Shown one piece after another: positions 1 to 9,177 of a DNA stretch of 64,000 nucleotides. Positions within the stretch are counted from its first letter, which is position 1, and the number at the start of each line of letters is the position of its first letter. The notes beneath the pieces are model-generated. The model had not been told where the DNA came from, did not search any database, and saw only the letters and a program-made list of their open reading frames with translations. Position numbers and translations under genes: made by a program. Origin of the DNA: Deltaproteobacteria bacterium (lineage in GTDB: Bacteria > Myxococcota_A > Polyangia > Nannocystales > Nannocystaceae); contig JADJEE010000012.1 of assembly GCA_016709225.1 (NCBI GenBank), forward strand, positions 3,391,501-3,455,500, read 5' to 3'.

Positions 1-801
1 GCGCAGGCGCAGGCGCTCGACGATCGCGGCTGGCACCGTCCCGCCTGGGCGCTGCGGTGGATCGGCGAGCTGCCCACGCCGGTGCCCGTCGCGGCGGAGC
101 CCGAGGCGCCGAGCGTCGTCGCGAGTGCGCCGGTCGCCGCGCCCGCGGCCACGCCCGCTGCCGGCGCAGAGTTCACGCCCGCGCCCGACGCGGGGGCCCG
201 CAGCGCGCTCGAGCCCGCCGCGTTGTTCGAGCGCTGGGCCCCCTCGGTCGTCACGATCCACGTGCGCTCGAGCGAAGGCGAAGGCATGGGCACCGGCTTC
301 GTGATCGATGCCCGCGGCACCGTCGCGACCAACCACCACGTCATCGACGGCGCGAGCGCGATCGACGTGAAGTTGTTCGACGGCACCCGCATCGAGAAGG
401 TCGAGCTGCTCGACGCCGACCCCGAGGACGACCTCGCGCTCATCCGCGTGAGCACCGATCACGCGCTGGTACCGGTCGTGCTCGGCGAGTCCGAGAAGGT
501 CGTGGTCGGCGAGGCCGTCGTGGTGATCGGCAACCCCATCGGCCTCGAGCACACCCTCACCGACGGCTTGGTGTCGGCGCGGCGGCTGTACTCGGGCCGC
601 AAGTTCATCCAGATGTCGGCCCCGGTCTCGCCCGGCAACTCCGGCGGCCCCGTCTTCAACCGCTACGGCGACGTGGTCGGGGTGACGGTCGCCAAGCTGT
701 GGGGCGAGAACCTCAACCTCGCGGTGCCCATCGATCAGCTCAAGCCGATGATCAAGTCGGAGTATCCCCGCGCCCGGGCCCTGGGCGAGTCGAGGTGGTG
801 A
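1..801 (+). CDS. Trypsin-like (HtrA-type) serine protease, 5' end missing
   Basis: The reading frame is open from the first base, so the gene begins upstream of the window. A GTG at 82 is the first internal start, but it lies in an Ala/Pro-rich linker and is unlikely to be the true one. The S1 protease core follows: His of TNHHVI at 337-339, Asp of DDLAL at 430-432 and Ser of GNSGGP at 640-642, so the triad is complete. There is no PDZ domain after the core, unlike classical DegP/HtrA. The protein probably cleaves misfolded or signalling proteins in the envelope (inference). Its TGA overlaps the ATG of the next gene (ATGA-type), so the two are probably translationally coupled. Confidence 0.85.
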   Translation, partial: AQAQALDDRGWHRPAWALRWIGELPTPVPVAAEPEAPSVVASAPVAAPAATPAAGAEFTPAPDAGARSALEPAALFERWAPSVVTIHVRSSEGEGMGTGFVIDARGTVATNHHVIDGASAIDVKLFDGTRIEKVELLDADPEDDLALIRVSTDHALVPVVLGESEKVVVGEAVVVIGNPIGLEHTLTDGLVSARRLYSGRKFIQMSAPVSPGNSGGPVFNRYGDVVGVTVAKLWGENLNLAVPIDQLKPMIKSEYPRARALGESRW

Positions 802-2264
802 TGCGTCGCGCGCTGGTGTCGTGCCTGCTGTTGGCGTTGCTCGGTGGTTCGTCGGCGATGGTCGCTGGCCGCGAGCGTCCGGCGGTGGTCGATGCGACCC
901 CCGATACGACCGCCGATGCGACCGCCGATGCGACCGCCGATGCGACGCCGGGCGACGCGGGTCCGGCCGCAGCCGCTACGCCGTCGACGACGCGCGCATC
1001 GACGCGCGCGGCCCCGCGCGGCCCCGTCGGGCTGCGGGTGGTCGCGTCGAGCTGGGAGCTCGTCACGCCGGGCATCGTGATGAATCGCGGGGCCGAGCCC
1101 GCACCCGGCAGTCAGTTCGACGCCGTGGGTCTGCGGGTGTCGTTCGCTGCGGCCAGCGACACCGCGGGCCTCGAGTCCCGGCTCGGCCGCGGCGGTGACG
1201 TGGTCGACGGCGCCGACCTGGCGTTGATGCCGTTGCCGACCTTCATCGCGTCATACGAGCGGCTTCGGGCCCTCTCGCCGCAGGTGTTCTTCGTGATCGG
1301 TTGGTCGCGCGGGGCCGATGTGCTGACGGGTGATGCGGCGGTGCTACGGCGTGGCGCGCCGGGCAAGGCGCGGTTCGTGCTCGACGCCCACCGCGGCAGC
1401 GCCGAGGGCATGCTGGGCTTGTTCGCGCTGGCCCACGCGGGCGTGGCGTCGTCGCGGGTCGAGTTCGGCGATGCCCACGGGGCCGCGCTGCATGCCCGCG
1501 TGCGCCGTCGCTCCGGCGAGATCGATGCGCGCGACGTGGTGCTCTCGACCGCCGACGCGGTGCACCTGGTGCCGATCGTCGCGGTTGCGCCCCGTGGCAC
1601 GCTGACCACCAAGCGCGACGCGTTGGTCGAGTTCATGCGCGTGTGGCAGGCCGGCGCGCGGCAGCTCGCGCAGGATCCCGCCGGCGCCACGCGATTGGTG
1701 GCGGCGCAGGTTGGCGCGCCCGAGGCCGTCGACCTGATCGACGCGCTCGGCTGGCTCGAGTTCGCCGACCTCGGCGAGGCCGCGGCCGCCAGCGGGCTCG
1801 CGGGCCGTCGCGCCGCGCGGCTCGACGTGCTCTTCACCGATGGCTGGTCGCTGCTGCGCGACGCCGGTGTGCTGGCCACGCCGGCGCCCGAGCAGCCGCC
1901 GGTGTCGGCGGTGGTGATGGCGGCCCTGGTCGCGGTCGACCGCCGGCGCGGTGAAGGCAGCGCTGCGGTGCCCCATCGCTGGGCGCCCACGCCGGCGAAG
2001 GCACAGGCCCTGCTCACGCGTCGCTTCGACGACGTGCTGTCGTCGCGCGAGGCCGAGGCGAAGCTCGTGCGCGAGCTGGGCCTGCTCGCCGACGTCTTCG
2101 CGCGCTCGCGGATCCGCATCACGGTGCGCACGGATGCGAGCGTCGCGAAGGACTTGGTCGCGCGCGCAGCCGAGCGCTTCGGCCTGCAGCACGACCAGTT
2201 CGAGGTCCGTCGCGGTCGCACGGGGGACGCGACCGCGATCGTCGAGGTGCTGCCCGCGACGTAG
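801..2264 (+). CDS. Exported periplasmic substrate-binding-like protein
   Basis: 487 aa. It starts at the ATG that overlaps the stop of the upstream protease gene. An N-terminal hydrophobic signal sequence (about residues 1-22) is followed by a DATA tetrapeptide-repeat linker and then a body starting with GLRVVASSWE. The body resembles the two-lobe substrate-binding proteins of the nitrate/sulfonate/phosphate ABC type: a strand, a 'moving parts' region, and aromatic and Gly-rich turns. The last ~55 residues (RIRITVRTDA... to the end) look like a degenerate OmpA-type tail, as in some substrate-binding/OmpA fusions. No transporter permease or ATPase lies nearby, so a sensing or cell-wall role is as likely as transport. 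The family call is by fold impression only. Confidence 0.55.
   Translation: MRRALVSCLLLALLGGSSAMVAGRERPAVVDATPDTTADATADATADATPGDAGPAAAATPSTTRASTRAAPRGPVGLRVVASSWELVTPGIVMNRGAEPAPGSQFDAVGLRVSFAAASDTAGLESRLGRGGDVVDGADLALMPLPTFIASYERLRALSPQVFFVIGWSRGADVLTGDAAVLRRGAPGKARFVLDAHRGSAEGMLGLFALAHAGVASSRVEFGDAHGAALHARVRRRSGEIDARDVVLSTADAVHLVPIVAVAPRGTLTTKRDALVEFMRVWQAGARQLAQDPAGATRLVAAQVGAPEAVDLIDALGWLEFADLGEAAAASGLAGRRAARLDVLFTDGWSLLRDAGVLATPAPEQPPVSAVVMAALVAVDRRRGEGSAAVPHRWAPTPAKAQALLTRRFDDVLSSREAEAKLVRELGLLADVFARSRIRITVRTDASVAKDLVARAAERFGLQHDQFEVRRGRTGDATAIVEVLPAT
891..950 (+). repeat. Five 12-bp tandem repeats (unit gatgcgaccgcc)
   Basis: Five consecutive near-identical 12-bp units encode Asp-Ala-Thr-Ala type tetrapeptides just after the signal peptide of the gene at 801. 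The units are in frame, so copy-number changes would only alter the length of an exported linker. Confidence 0.8.
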
Positions 2265-2267
2265 CGA

Positions 2268-2894
2268 TCACTCGACCGTGATGGTCGGGTCGGGCGGCAG
2301 CGGGTAGGGCAGCGACGGCTCGCTGCCCCACGGGGTCTTGAGCTTGAGCTCACGGGCGTGCACGAAGTGCACGTCGGTCGGCGCGGTCCAGGCCCATGGC
2401 TCCGGTCGCCAGCCATCGGGCAACCGTGCCTGCAGCTGGCGGCGCTCGATGGGCCCGTCGGGCAGCGCGTGCACGGTGATCTCGCCCCAGGTGATCACGC
2501 GGTTGCGCTCGGTCGGCGCACGATCGCGAACCCAATCGAAGTAGGTCTCCCAGCACATCACCAGGCTGCGCTCATCGGGCGCGAAGACGGGGTGATCACC
2601 CTCGCCGAACATGTAGTCGAGACCGCCGATGTGCTCGAGCTCGCGGCCGAGCGAGAACAGCTCGTAGCCGACCTCGCTCTGGCCCGAGAACAGGAACAGC
2701 GCGAGGTAGCGACCGCGCGGCGACACCACCAGCTCGTGTCCGCCGTAGCCGGCGCTCGGATAGGGCAGACGCACCGCGCTGCGCGTCTCACCGGTGCTGC
2801 ACTCGACGATCGAAACCGTGATGCCGACCAGGCCGTGGGCGTGCACCGTCAGCTGTGCGGCTCCACCTTCGATGAACGTGTCGGGACGAGGCAT
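2268..2894 (-). CDS. Hypothetical cytosolic protein, WD40/beta-propeller-like pattern
   Basis: 208 aa, not recognised as a named family. I chose the ATG at 2894 because protein-like sequence begins there (MPRPDTF) and residues upstream in the frame look non-coding. There is no signal peptide. It has repeated beta-strand/turn segments such as VVSPRGRYLALFLFSG and FAPDERSLVMCWE, typical of a propeller blade pattern (S/D-x-D-G-R-x-L), and ends with a Pro-rich tail. Its stop lies three bases from that of the convergent substrate-binding-like gene. The 283 bp separating it from the next, divergently transcribed gene would hold both promoters; I saw no other feature there. Confidence 0.6.
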   Translation of the reverse strand: MPRPDTFIEGGAAQLTVHAHGLVGITVSIVECSTGETRSAVRLPYPSAGYGGHELVVSPRGRYLALFLFSGQSEVGYELFSLGRELEHIGGLDYMFGEGDHPVFAPDERSLVMCWETYFDWVRDRAPTERNRVITWGEITVHALPDGPIERRQLQARLPDGWRPEPWAWTAPTDVHFVHARELKLKTPWGSEPSLPYPLPPDPTITVE

Positions 2895-3177
2895 GCACGA
2901 GCGCGCGCGCGCCCGGGCAGAGGATCCGCCCGAGCGCGCCTGCGGGGCAACCCCAGGGCCGTGATTCCCTGCGTGTCGGTACCGCCGGCTGGGAATCGTG
3001 GGGCGACGGGACGGGCGACCGAAGGGGCGCTGCGGCTGGTGACCGGGTTCGCAGGCCACATGGAGCGACGGGCGTCGCGCGATCGCGACGATGCGAGCTG
3101 ACGCAGAGTCTGCGGATCGAGGCCTCGTCCGAGGCCCGTACGCTCCGACTCGGACACACGAGGACGGCTTCGCTCCC

Positions 3178-3675
3178 ATGGTCGACGAGAAACTCCAGGC
3201 CGAGATCCAGGGCTTCCTCTCCGGCAAGCGCATCGCGATCGTGGGGCTCTCCACGCAGCCGGCGGATTTCAGCTGCGCCATCCTCGACAAGCTCGAGGTC
3301 GCGGGCTTCGCAGTCTACGGCGTCAACCCACGACTCGACCAGGACGTCGAGAAGCGGCGCTACCGAGATCTGCGCTCGATCCCCGGCCCGCGTGTGGACG
3401 GCGTGTTCATCACGGCGCCCCCAGAGGCTGCGCTCGGCATCGTGCAGGAGTGCGCGGCACTGGGCATCGATCGCGTGTGGATGCACCAGGGCTTCGGGCA
3501 CGGGAGCCGCTCGTCCGAGGCGACGGCGTTCTGCAAGGAGCACGGCATCCACGTCATCGACCGGGGCTGCCCGATGATGTTCGTCGAGCCCGTCGACGTC
3601 TTCCACCGCACGATGCGGTGGTGCAAGGGACTGCGCCCGGTGGCGCCGCAGTCGTCGTCACCGCAGCACGAATGA
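3178..3675 (+). CDS. CoA-binding domain protein (YccU-like)
   Basis: 165 aa from the ATG at 3178. An in-frame upstream start at 3091 adds residues without domain character. The protein is a single Rossmann-like CoA_binding_2 domain: an N-terminal strand and loop (IAIVGLSTQPADFSC), then YGVNP, FITAPPE, RVWMHQGFGHGS and a C-terminal GCPMMF motif, all typical of this family. Family members bind CoA through the Gly-rich loop and His/Gly turn; their enzymatic role is unknown. The last 18 bases overlap the 3' end of the convergent kinase gene. Confidence 0.85.
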   Translation: MVDEKLQAEIQGFLSGKRIAIVGLSTQPADFSCAILDKLEVAGFAVYGVNPRLDQDVEKRRYRDLRSIPGPRVDGVFITAPPEAALGIVQECAALGIDRVWMHQGFGHGSRSSEATAFCKEHGIHVIDRGCPMMFVEPVDVFHRTMRWCKGLRPVAPQSSSPQHE

Positions 3676-6498
3676 GCCGCGGCGATCGCCGTGCTGCGCG
3701 ATGAATTCTGCGATGGCCGTCGCGGGCACAAGGTCGGCCGGGCGCACCGCGTAGTACGCCTCGGCGGCGCGGGCGTATGGGAGGAACTCGCCCGCGCGCG
3801 CGCCGGTCTGCGCCAGCGCGCGCGCCAGCGTCCACGACAGCTCGGCGACGAGCCCGGCATCGCCCAGCGCGCGCATGTCGGGATCATCGAGCTCGCGACG
3901 CGCCCGCGCGAGGGCCTGCCGCGGACGGTCCTCGGCCAGCTCGACCTGCGCGAGGCCGCTGTGCGCGTAGTGGTACATCGGCTCGCCGGGCACGTGGGCT
4001 CGCAGCACCCGCTCGTAGGGCTCGCGCGCCTCGGCGCAGCGCGAGAGTCGACACAACAGGAACCCGACGTTGATGCGATGGATGTCGAGCTCCTCGGCGC
4101 TGGCGCGCTCCCCCAGCTCGCGCAGCAACACTTCGTGATCGGCGAGCGCCCGCGCGTGCTCGCCGATGCGCTCGTGGGCGACCGCGAGCACCCGCAGCGC
4201 GGTGCCACGCTCCTCGTGCCCCACCGGCAGCGTCTGTTCGAGCGCCCAGGCCTGGGTCGCGAGCTCGACCGCCAGTGCGTTCTCGTCGCGCAGCAACGCG
4301 AGGTGGGCGAGCGCACCCAGCGGTGCCGCGGTGCGCACCGAGTCCACGCCGAGCGCGGCACGGACGATCGCCAGCGCTGCCTCGAAGTGCACGCGGGCCT
4401 CGTCGAGACGCTCGCGGTCGAGCTGCAGGGCGCCCATCGCCAGCTCGATCCTGCCCAGCTCGGGGTGAGCGGGCCCGAGCGCGAGCTCGACCTCGCTGCG
4501 GTTGGTCGCATGCATCGCGTAGGCGGCGTCGAGCTCACCGGCCCGCTGCAGCGCGGTCGCGAGCTGTCGGCGGTGTCGTGCGAGTCGCAGGGGATCGGCG
4601 CGGCCGGAGCCCTCGAGCAGCGCGAGCGCCTCGCGAGAAAGCGCGAGCGCACCGGTGAAGTCTTGCCGCAGATCGGCCGCGAGGGCGCGCGCACCGATCG
4701 ACTCGGCGCGCTCGATCGCGTCGAGCTCGACCCGCGTCTGCAGGCGCTGCAGCAGTTGTTCGGCCATCGCGGCGCGCGGGCCATCGAGCAGCTCGCGGGC
4801 GTAGAGCACCAGCAGCTCGCGCCACGCCGCGACCGCGGTGCGCAGATCGTCGTCGGCGAGCGCGAGGCCGGCGGCCTCGAGCAGCGCGTGCTCGGCGGGC
4901 TGCGATCGCGAGAGCGCAGCGAGATCGACGCCGCGGGCCAGCCACACCGTCGCGGCCACGCGGCCGCGCTCGCTGCCGTCCGGCGGATCGCCGTCGAGCA
5001 GCGCGAGTGCATCGAGGGGCCGGCCCAGCGCCAGCAGCAGCTGCGAAGTGTCACCGGTGCGCACGAGTGCGAGCTCGCGCTCCGACAAGGGCTCGCCCTG
5101 CGCGAGGCCATCGAGGGCCATGCAGTGGGCCGGCTCGGGCAGCGCCGAGGCGGCGGCGCTGGCCTGCGCGAGGGTCTCGGGCGTCGCGCCCTCGACGAGC
5201 TCCACCGCCTTGCCGAGCGCGACGCGGCCGCGCTCGAGACACGCGACGGTCCGCTCGAGCTGCGCACCCGTGCGGGTGCCACGGACCCACGTGGCATCGC
5301 ATGCGGCGGCGTAATCTTCGCGCCATCGCTGCGTCCACGCCCCGAGCTCGCGCTCGAGCGCGGCGACCGACGCGACCGCGAAGCTCGGTGCGTCGGTGCC
5401 TGCGCCGCGCAGCCGCTCGATCATCGCGGGGTTCCACACCGTCTCGATCGCCGCGCTGGGGTCGCACGACGGCGTCGGACGCTGCCACCACCACGCGCCC
5501 GCCAGCACCACGCCGGCGATCGCCGTGGCCGCGACCACACGTCGACGTCGCGGCGTAGCCACCAACGCCTGCACGAGCGCGTCCATCGATGGGTAGCGAT
5601 CGTAGGGGCGTGCGCTCGAGCCCCGCGCGAGGATCCGCAGCAGCCACCGCGGCACGCGACGGGTGCCGCGGGTGGGCGCGATGGCGTGGGCGGGCTGCGT
5701 GCTGGCCTCGCGCAGCTCGGCCTCGCCGAACGGCCGCACGCCGCAGACCGCCTCGTAGAGCGCGACGCAGAAGCTGAACTGATCGCTGCGCGCATCGGTG
5801 GTGCCGAACGCGAGCTGCTCGGGGGCCATGTACGCCCGCGTGCCGCTGCGCGACTGCGTGGGCGCGTCGCTGCGCCGCGCGTCGTCGCCGGGCTCGGGCA
5901 CCACGACGTCGTCGTGATCGGGATCGACGGCGCGCGCGAGCCCGAAGTCGGCCACGCGCACCTCACCATCGGCGCGCACCAACACGTTGGCGGGCTTGAA
6001 GTCGCGGTGCACCAGGCCCACGCGGTGTGCCGCCGCCAGGCCGCGCGCGGCCTGCACGTAGACCTCGAGCAGCTCGGGCAGGGTTCGCGGGGTTGCCTGC
6101 CAGCGATCGAGCGATTGGCCGTCGACCAGCTCCATCACCACGCACAGACCACCGTCGTGCTCGCCGATCTCGTAGACCTGCACGACGTGGCGATCGGTCA
6201 GCTTCGCGAGCGCCCGCGCCTCGGCCTCGAGCACCTCGCGGCGGCGCGCGAAGGTGCCGAGATCGGTGCGCAGCAGCTTGAGCGCGACCCGTCGCTGCAG
6301 GCGGGGATCCCAGGCCTCGTACACCCGCCCCATGCCGCCGTGGCCGAGCGCGCGCTCGACCCGGAAGCGATCGATGGTCCGCATCGGCGGCGGCGTGCCG
6401 AGTACGAACGCGGCCACGCGATCGACCATGCCGTCGTCGTCACCGACCCCCGGTGCCCCTGCTATCGCGCGCAGCTGATCGTCGAGACCGTCGTCCAT
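3658..6498 (-). CDS. Ser/Thr protein kinase with TPR tail
   Basis: 946 aa from the ATG at 6498; an alternative ATG lies at 6543. Hanks-type kinase domain at about residues 44-310: Gly loop GHGGMG (52-57), catalytic Lys74 in VALK, HRDFKP at 164-169 and DFG at 184-186, then APE and the usual C lobe. A transmembrane helix follows at about 321-338. The rest (about 340-946) is an extracytoplasmic Ala/Leu/Glu-rich helical region with TPR-like repeats. This is the myxobacterial kinase-TM-TPR architecture, in which the tail senses or binds partners. It is divergent from a sigma factor 88 bp away, suggesting a shared control region. All catalytic residues are present. Confidence 0.93.
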   Translation of the reverse strand: MDDGLDDQLRAIAGAPGVGDDDGMVDRVAAFVLGTPPPMRTIDRFRVERALGHGGMGRVYEAWDPRLQRRVALKLLRTDLGTFARRREVLEAEARALAKLTDRHVVQVYEIGEHDGGLCVVMELVDGQSLDRWQATPRTLPELLEVYVQAARGLAAAHRVGLVHRDFKPANVLVRADGEVRVADFGLARAVDPDHDDVVVPEPGDDARRSDAPTQSRSGTRAYMAPEQLAFGTTDARSDQFSFCVALYEAVCGVRPFGEAELREASTQPAHAIAPTRGTRRVPRWLLRILARGSSARPYDRYPSMDALVQALVATPRRRRVVAATAIAGVVLAGAWWWQRPTPSCDPSAAIETVWNPAMIERLRGAGTDAPSFAVASVAALERELGAWTQRWREDYAAACDATWVRGTRTGAQLERTVACLERGRVALGKAVELVEGATPETLAQASAAASALPEPAHCMALDGLAQGEPLSERELALVRTGDTSQLLLALGRPLDALALLDGDPPDGSERGRVAATVWLARGVDLAALSRSQPAEHALLEAAGLALADDDLRTAVAAWRELLVLYARELLDGPRAAMAEQLLQRLQTRVELDAIERAESIGARALAADLRQDFTGALALSREALALLEGSGRADPLRLARHRRQLATALQRAGELDAAYAMHATNRSEVELALGPAHPELGRIELAMGALQLDRERLDEARVHFEAALAIVRAALGVDSVRTAAPLGALAHLALLRDENALAVELATQAWALEQTLPVGHEERGTALRVLAVAHERIGEHARALADHEVLLRELGERASAEELDIHRINVGFLLCRLSRCAEAREPYERVLRAHVPGEPMYHYAHSGLAQVELAEDRPRQALARARRELDDPDMRALGDAGLVAELSWTLARALAQTGARAGEFLPYARAAEAYYAVRPADLVPATAIAEFIAQHGDRRGSFVLR

Positions 6499-6586
6499 CA
6501 CGCCGTCGCAGGTGTCGTGCGGGGAGCCGGCGATTCCGTGCATGGTTTGCACGGGCGCCGGCGCGGATGATAGCGTGGATGACGCC

Positions 6587-7213
6587 ATGCCCACCGACGA
6601 GGAGCTGTTCACCCGCTGGTCGGCAGGGGATCGCGCGGCGGGTGACGCCTTCATCCGGCGCCTGTTCGAGCCGGTGCGTCGGTTCCTCGCGAGCAAGGTC
6701 GGCGCCGAGGTCGAGGAGCTGGCGCAGCTGACCTTCAGCCGCGTGCTCGAGGCACGCGAGCGCTTCGAGGGGCGCAGCAGCGCCAAGTCCTTCGTGCTGG
6801 GCGTGGCGCGCAACGTCATCCGCGAGCACTACCGTCATCGCGCCCGGGCGCCCGTCGATGTCGAGGAGCACTCGGTCGCCGACCTCGGGGCGGGGCCATC
6901 GACCCTGCGCTGGCGTCGACGCGAGGACGAGCACCTGCTCGCATCGCTGCGCATGCTGCCGCTGCACATGCAGAGCGTGCTCGAGCTGTACTACTGGGAG
7001 CAGCTCAACGCCCGTGAGATCGCCGAGGTCCTCGAGGTGCCCGAGGGCACCGTCGCGAGTCGACTGCGGCGGGCGAAGGAGCGGCTGCGGGGGATCTACG
7101 AGGGTTCCCCCGCGACCGCCGAGGCGGCCGAGGGCTCGCCCGCCGACCCGGCGCTCGAGCAGTGGGCCGAGCGCCTGCGTGGGGCCGTGCCGCTCGATCC
7201 CCGCACGCCGTGA
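6587..7213 (+). CDS. RNA polymerase sigma-70 family (ECF-type) sigma factor
   Basis: 208 aa from the ATG at 6587. Region 2 includes LAQLTFSRVLEARERF and a WxxxR-like core recognition segment (SFVLGVARNVIREHYRHR). Region 4 is a helix-turn-helix (LNAREIAEVLEVPEGT..SRLRRAKERL) preceded by LPLHMQSVLEL. There is no anti-sigma gene next door; the divergent TPR-kinase is the likely signalling partner, as often seen in myxobacteria (inference). A TAGCGT hexamer at 6571-6576 sits only ten bases before the ATG and could be a -10 element for a very short leader. Confidence 0.9.
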   Translation: MPTDEELFTRWSAGDRAAGDAFIRRLFEPVRRFLASKVGAEVEELAQLTFSRVLEARERFEGRSSAKSFVLGVARNVIREHYRHRARAPVDVEEHSVADLGAGPSTLRWRRREDEHLLASLRMLPLHMQSVLELYYWEQLNAREIAEVLEVPEGTVASRLRRAKERLRGIYEGSPATAEAAEGSPADPALEQWAERLRGAVPLDPRTP

Positions 7214-7293
7214 GGCGCCCGCCCAACACGGGAAAATCGTCGAGGGGATGGATCGATCCGCGCTCGACCTGCACTTCGTTCACCGAGTCCATC

Positions 7294-7713
7294 ATGTCCA
7301 TCGCGATTCGCACTGCACTGTTCGCCCTCGCCGCCGCCGCACCGTGTTGCCCGAGTGACTCGCCGCGGTGCGTCGAGTGTGGCTGCCTCGGGCCCGCCAC
7401 GCGCTTCGACATCACCGGCGATGGCAATGGCATGCGGGTGCTCGACAGCAGCGGGGCGATGCGACAATCGGTCGAGGTCGATCTCTCGGACTGCGACTGT
7501 GGTGCGGAGATGGACGAGGTGCTCGTCACCGTGCGTCACCGCGAGGGCTTCGCGCTCGCGGAGCCGATGGCGTCGGACTGCATCCTCGATCCCGCGGGGG
7601 GTGGCACGAGCGAGGTGTCGTTCACCGTCGTGCTCGGTGAAGCGTGCGAGCTGCCCTGGTTCCCGCGGGACGGTAGCCCGACGATCGTCTTCCCGATCAA
7701 GGTGAAGCCTTAG
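7294..7713 (+). CDS. Small Cys-rich exported protein, hypothetical
   Basis: 139 aa. Start chosen at the ATG at 7294 because a signal peptide follows directly (MSIAIRTALFALAAAAPCC). The mature part has several Cys (CVECGC, CDCGAE, CILD, CELP), suggesting disulfides or a lipid anchor at the first CC, and is otherwise mostly beta. No family recognised. It lies between the sigma factor and a secreted protease-like gene on the same strand, with only nine bases to the latter, so the two may be cotranscribed. Confidence 0.7.
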   Translation: MSIAIRTALFALAAAAPCCPSDSPRCVECGCLGPATRFDITGDGNGMRVLDSSGAMRQSVEVDLSDCDCGAEMDEVLVTVRHREGFALAEPMASDCILDPAGGGTSEVSFTVVLGEACELPWFPRDGSPTIVFPIKVKP

Positions 7714-7722
7714 GGGCAGTCG

Positions 7723-8955
7723 ATGGCACGTCGATGGCACGTGGTCGGGCTCGGCGTCGGCGCGTTCGTCGGGGCGGCGTGTGGCCGTTGCGATCGCCCG
7801 CCTCCGCCGACGTGCGGACCCTGTGATCCCGTCGTGATGTTGCGGGCGGAAGGGATGTTGGAGGCGCGTGGCTGGGTCCTCCCCGAGGCCGTTGCCGCGA
7901 GCTGTCCCGAGACCGAGGCGATCGACGAGGCCCTTGCGACGCGCTGGCGCGACAGCACTTGCTGGGAGCTGACCGCGTTCTACACGGCGCGCACGCTGGA
8001 TTGGGCGAACGCCGAGGAGGATTGGGCGCGCATCAGCCGTGACTCGTTCGCGTGCCCCGATCTCGATCACGCGCCGGGGTGTGCGTCGGGCCCACTGAAC
8101 TTCGACCTCATCGGACCGCCCGAGGTCGCGGCGGGGGCCAACGCCGCGATCGGTCTGCTCTTGCCGACCGACCTGGTCGACCACCCCGACGAAGCTGCAC
8201 TCGCCGAGGGTTTCGATGATCCGTTCCGCGACACCCGACCGGTCTTCTCGGGCGCAGGGGGGACCGGTGGTGACACCGCCATCGTCGAACCCTGCACGGC
8301 CTTCCTCGTCGATCGGCAGCACGTGTTGACCGCACGTCACTGCGTGCCGAGCGGTCACTGCACCGACGACGGCGTCACATCGGCTCCGCTTCCGCCCACC
8401 ACGATGCTCTTCGACTACGACGAGCAGCGGCCGCACCCCAGCCAGGCGGTGCGCGTCGAGGTCGCTGCGGTGGTGGCCTGCGGGCCGCCGTTGCTCGAAC
8501 CCACCGAGCGGGCCCACGACTGGGCCTTGTTCGAGCTCTCGGAGCCCATCACCGATCGTGCGCCGCTGCCGTTGCCGGAGGTCGGAGCGCAGCCCGAGTC
8601 GTGCTCCCTCGTCTATGCGCTCGCGCATCCGCTCGGCCATCCACTGGCGCATGTGGGTTCGGTCGATGCTGCGACGCCGACCTCGTGGATCACGGATCTA
8701 AATGGCTCCGGCGCCACGTTCTACGACACCCTCGACGTGTACCAGAGCATGTCGGGGGCTCCCGTCTTCTCGATCGACGGCGAGCTCGTCGGCATGCACG
8801 TGCGCGGCGCCCAGTACGATGTGATCTGGGGCGAGGGCAGCACGACCCTCGCGATCACCCACGACTCGCCGATGTGCAGCTGTGAGTCGCGCTACGGCGA
8901 GGCGATCGTGCTCGCGACGATTCGCGAACAGCTGCTGCCCTACCTCGATCTCTGA
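7723..8955 (+). CDS. Secreted trypsin-like serine protease, lipoprotein
   Basis: 410 aa. The N-terminus carries a signal sequence ending in a lipobox-like GAAC, followed by Pro/Cys-rich residues. The first ~190 residues are not recognised. An S1-type peptidase domain follows: His in TARHC, Asp in HDWALFEL and Ser in QSMSGAPVF, so the triad is complete although the nucleophile context (MSGAP) differs from the common GDSGGP. Substrate unknown; the site is probably the outer envelope or outside the cell. It follows a small Cys-rich exported protein that could be an inhibitor or partner (speculative). 169 bp separate it from the next gene, on the other strand. Confidence 0.85.
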   Translation: MARRWHVVGLGVGAFVGAACGRCDRPPPPTCGPCDPVVMLRAEGMLEARGWVLPEAVAASCPETEAIDEALATRWRDSTCWELTAFYTARTLDWANAEEDWARISRDSFACPDLDHAPGCASGPLNFDLIGPPEVAAGANAAIGLLLPTDLVDHPDEAALAEGFDDPFRDTRPVFSGAGGTGGDTAIVEPCTAFLVDRQHVLTARHCVPSGHCTDDGVTSAPLPPTTMLFDYDEQRPHPSQAVRVEVAAVVACGPPLLEPTERAHDWALFELSEPITDRAPLPLPEVGAQPESCSLVYALAHPLGHPLAHVGSVDAATPTSWITDLNGSGATFYDTLDVYQSMSGAPVFSIDGELVGMHVRGAQYDVIWGEGSTTLAITHDSPMCSCESRYGEAIVLATIREQLLPYLDL

Positions 8956-8979
8956 TCACGGTGGCGCAGTGCGCTCGCG

Positions 8980-9177
8980 CTAACCCCGGATCGCGGCGAG
9001 GAACGCCGCCGCCGGCAGCGTGTCCCGCCGCCGCTGCCCCTCCCAGGGGACCGCCGCGAGCAGCTCCCGCGCCGGACGCTCCGCCTCTCGTGGCGACACG
9101 CCGCGCAGGATCGACCGCGCCGGATCAACCGCCGGATTCGTCGGCACGGCCGGCCTCCAGGGCTGCGACGACATCAT
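8980..9177 (-). CDS. Possible small protein downstream of the PYP/V4R gene
   Basis: A 65-codon frame that overlaps the 3' end of the PYP/V4R gene by 53 bases and fills most of the otherwise empty convergent gap. Codon use has the G/C third-position bias of real genes, and the C-terminal half looks like a helical protein (SPREAERPARELLAAV). No family recognised. It could be a short coupled gene or the true C-terminus of the upstream protein reached by a frame change. Weak evidence. Confidence 0.25.
   Translation of the reverse strand: MMSSQPWRPAVPTNPAVDPARSILRGVSPREAERPARELLAAVPWEGQRRRDTLPAAAFLAAIRG

Noticed and set aside
1112..2416. Long minus-strand open frame opposite the substrate-binding-like gene
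   Set aside because: Composition is Arg/Ser/Pro-rich without domains; it is the usual antisense shadow in GC-rich DNA.
3691..6570. 959-codon plus-strand frame opposite the TPR-kinase
   Set aside because: It mirrors the kinase gene on the other strand and shows no recognisable domain; the kinase motifs are unambiguous.
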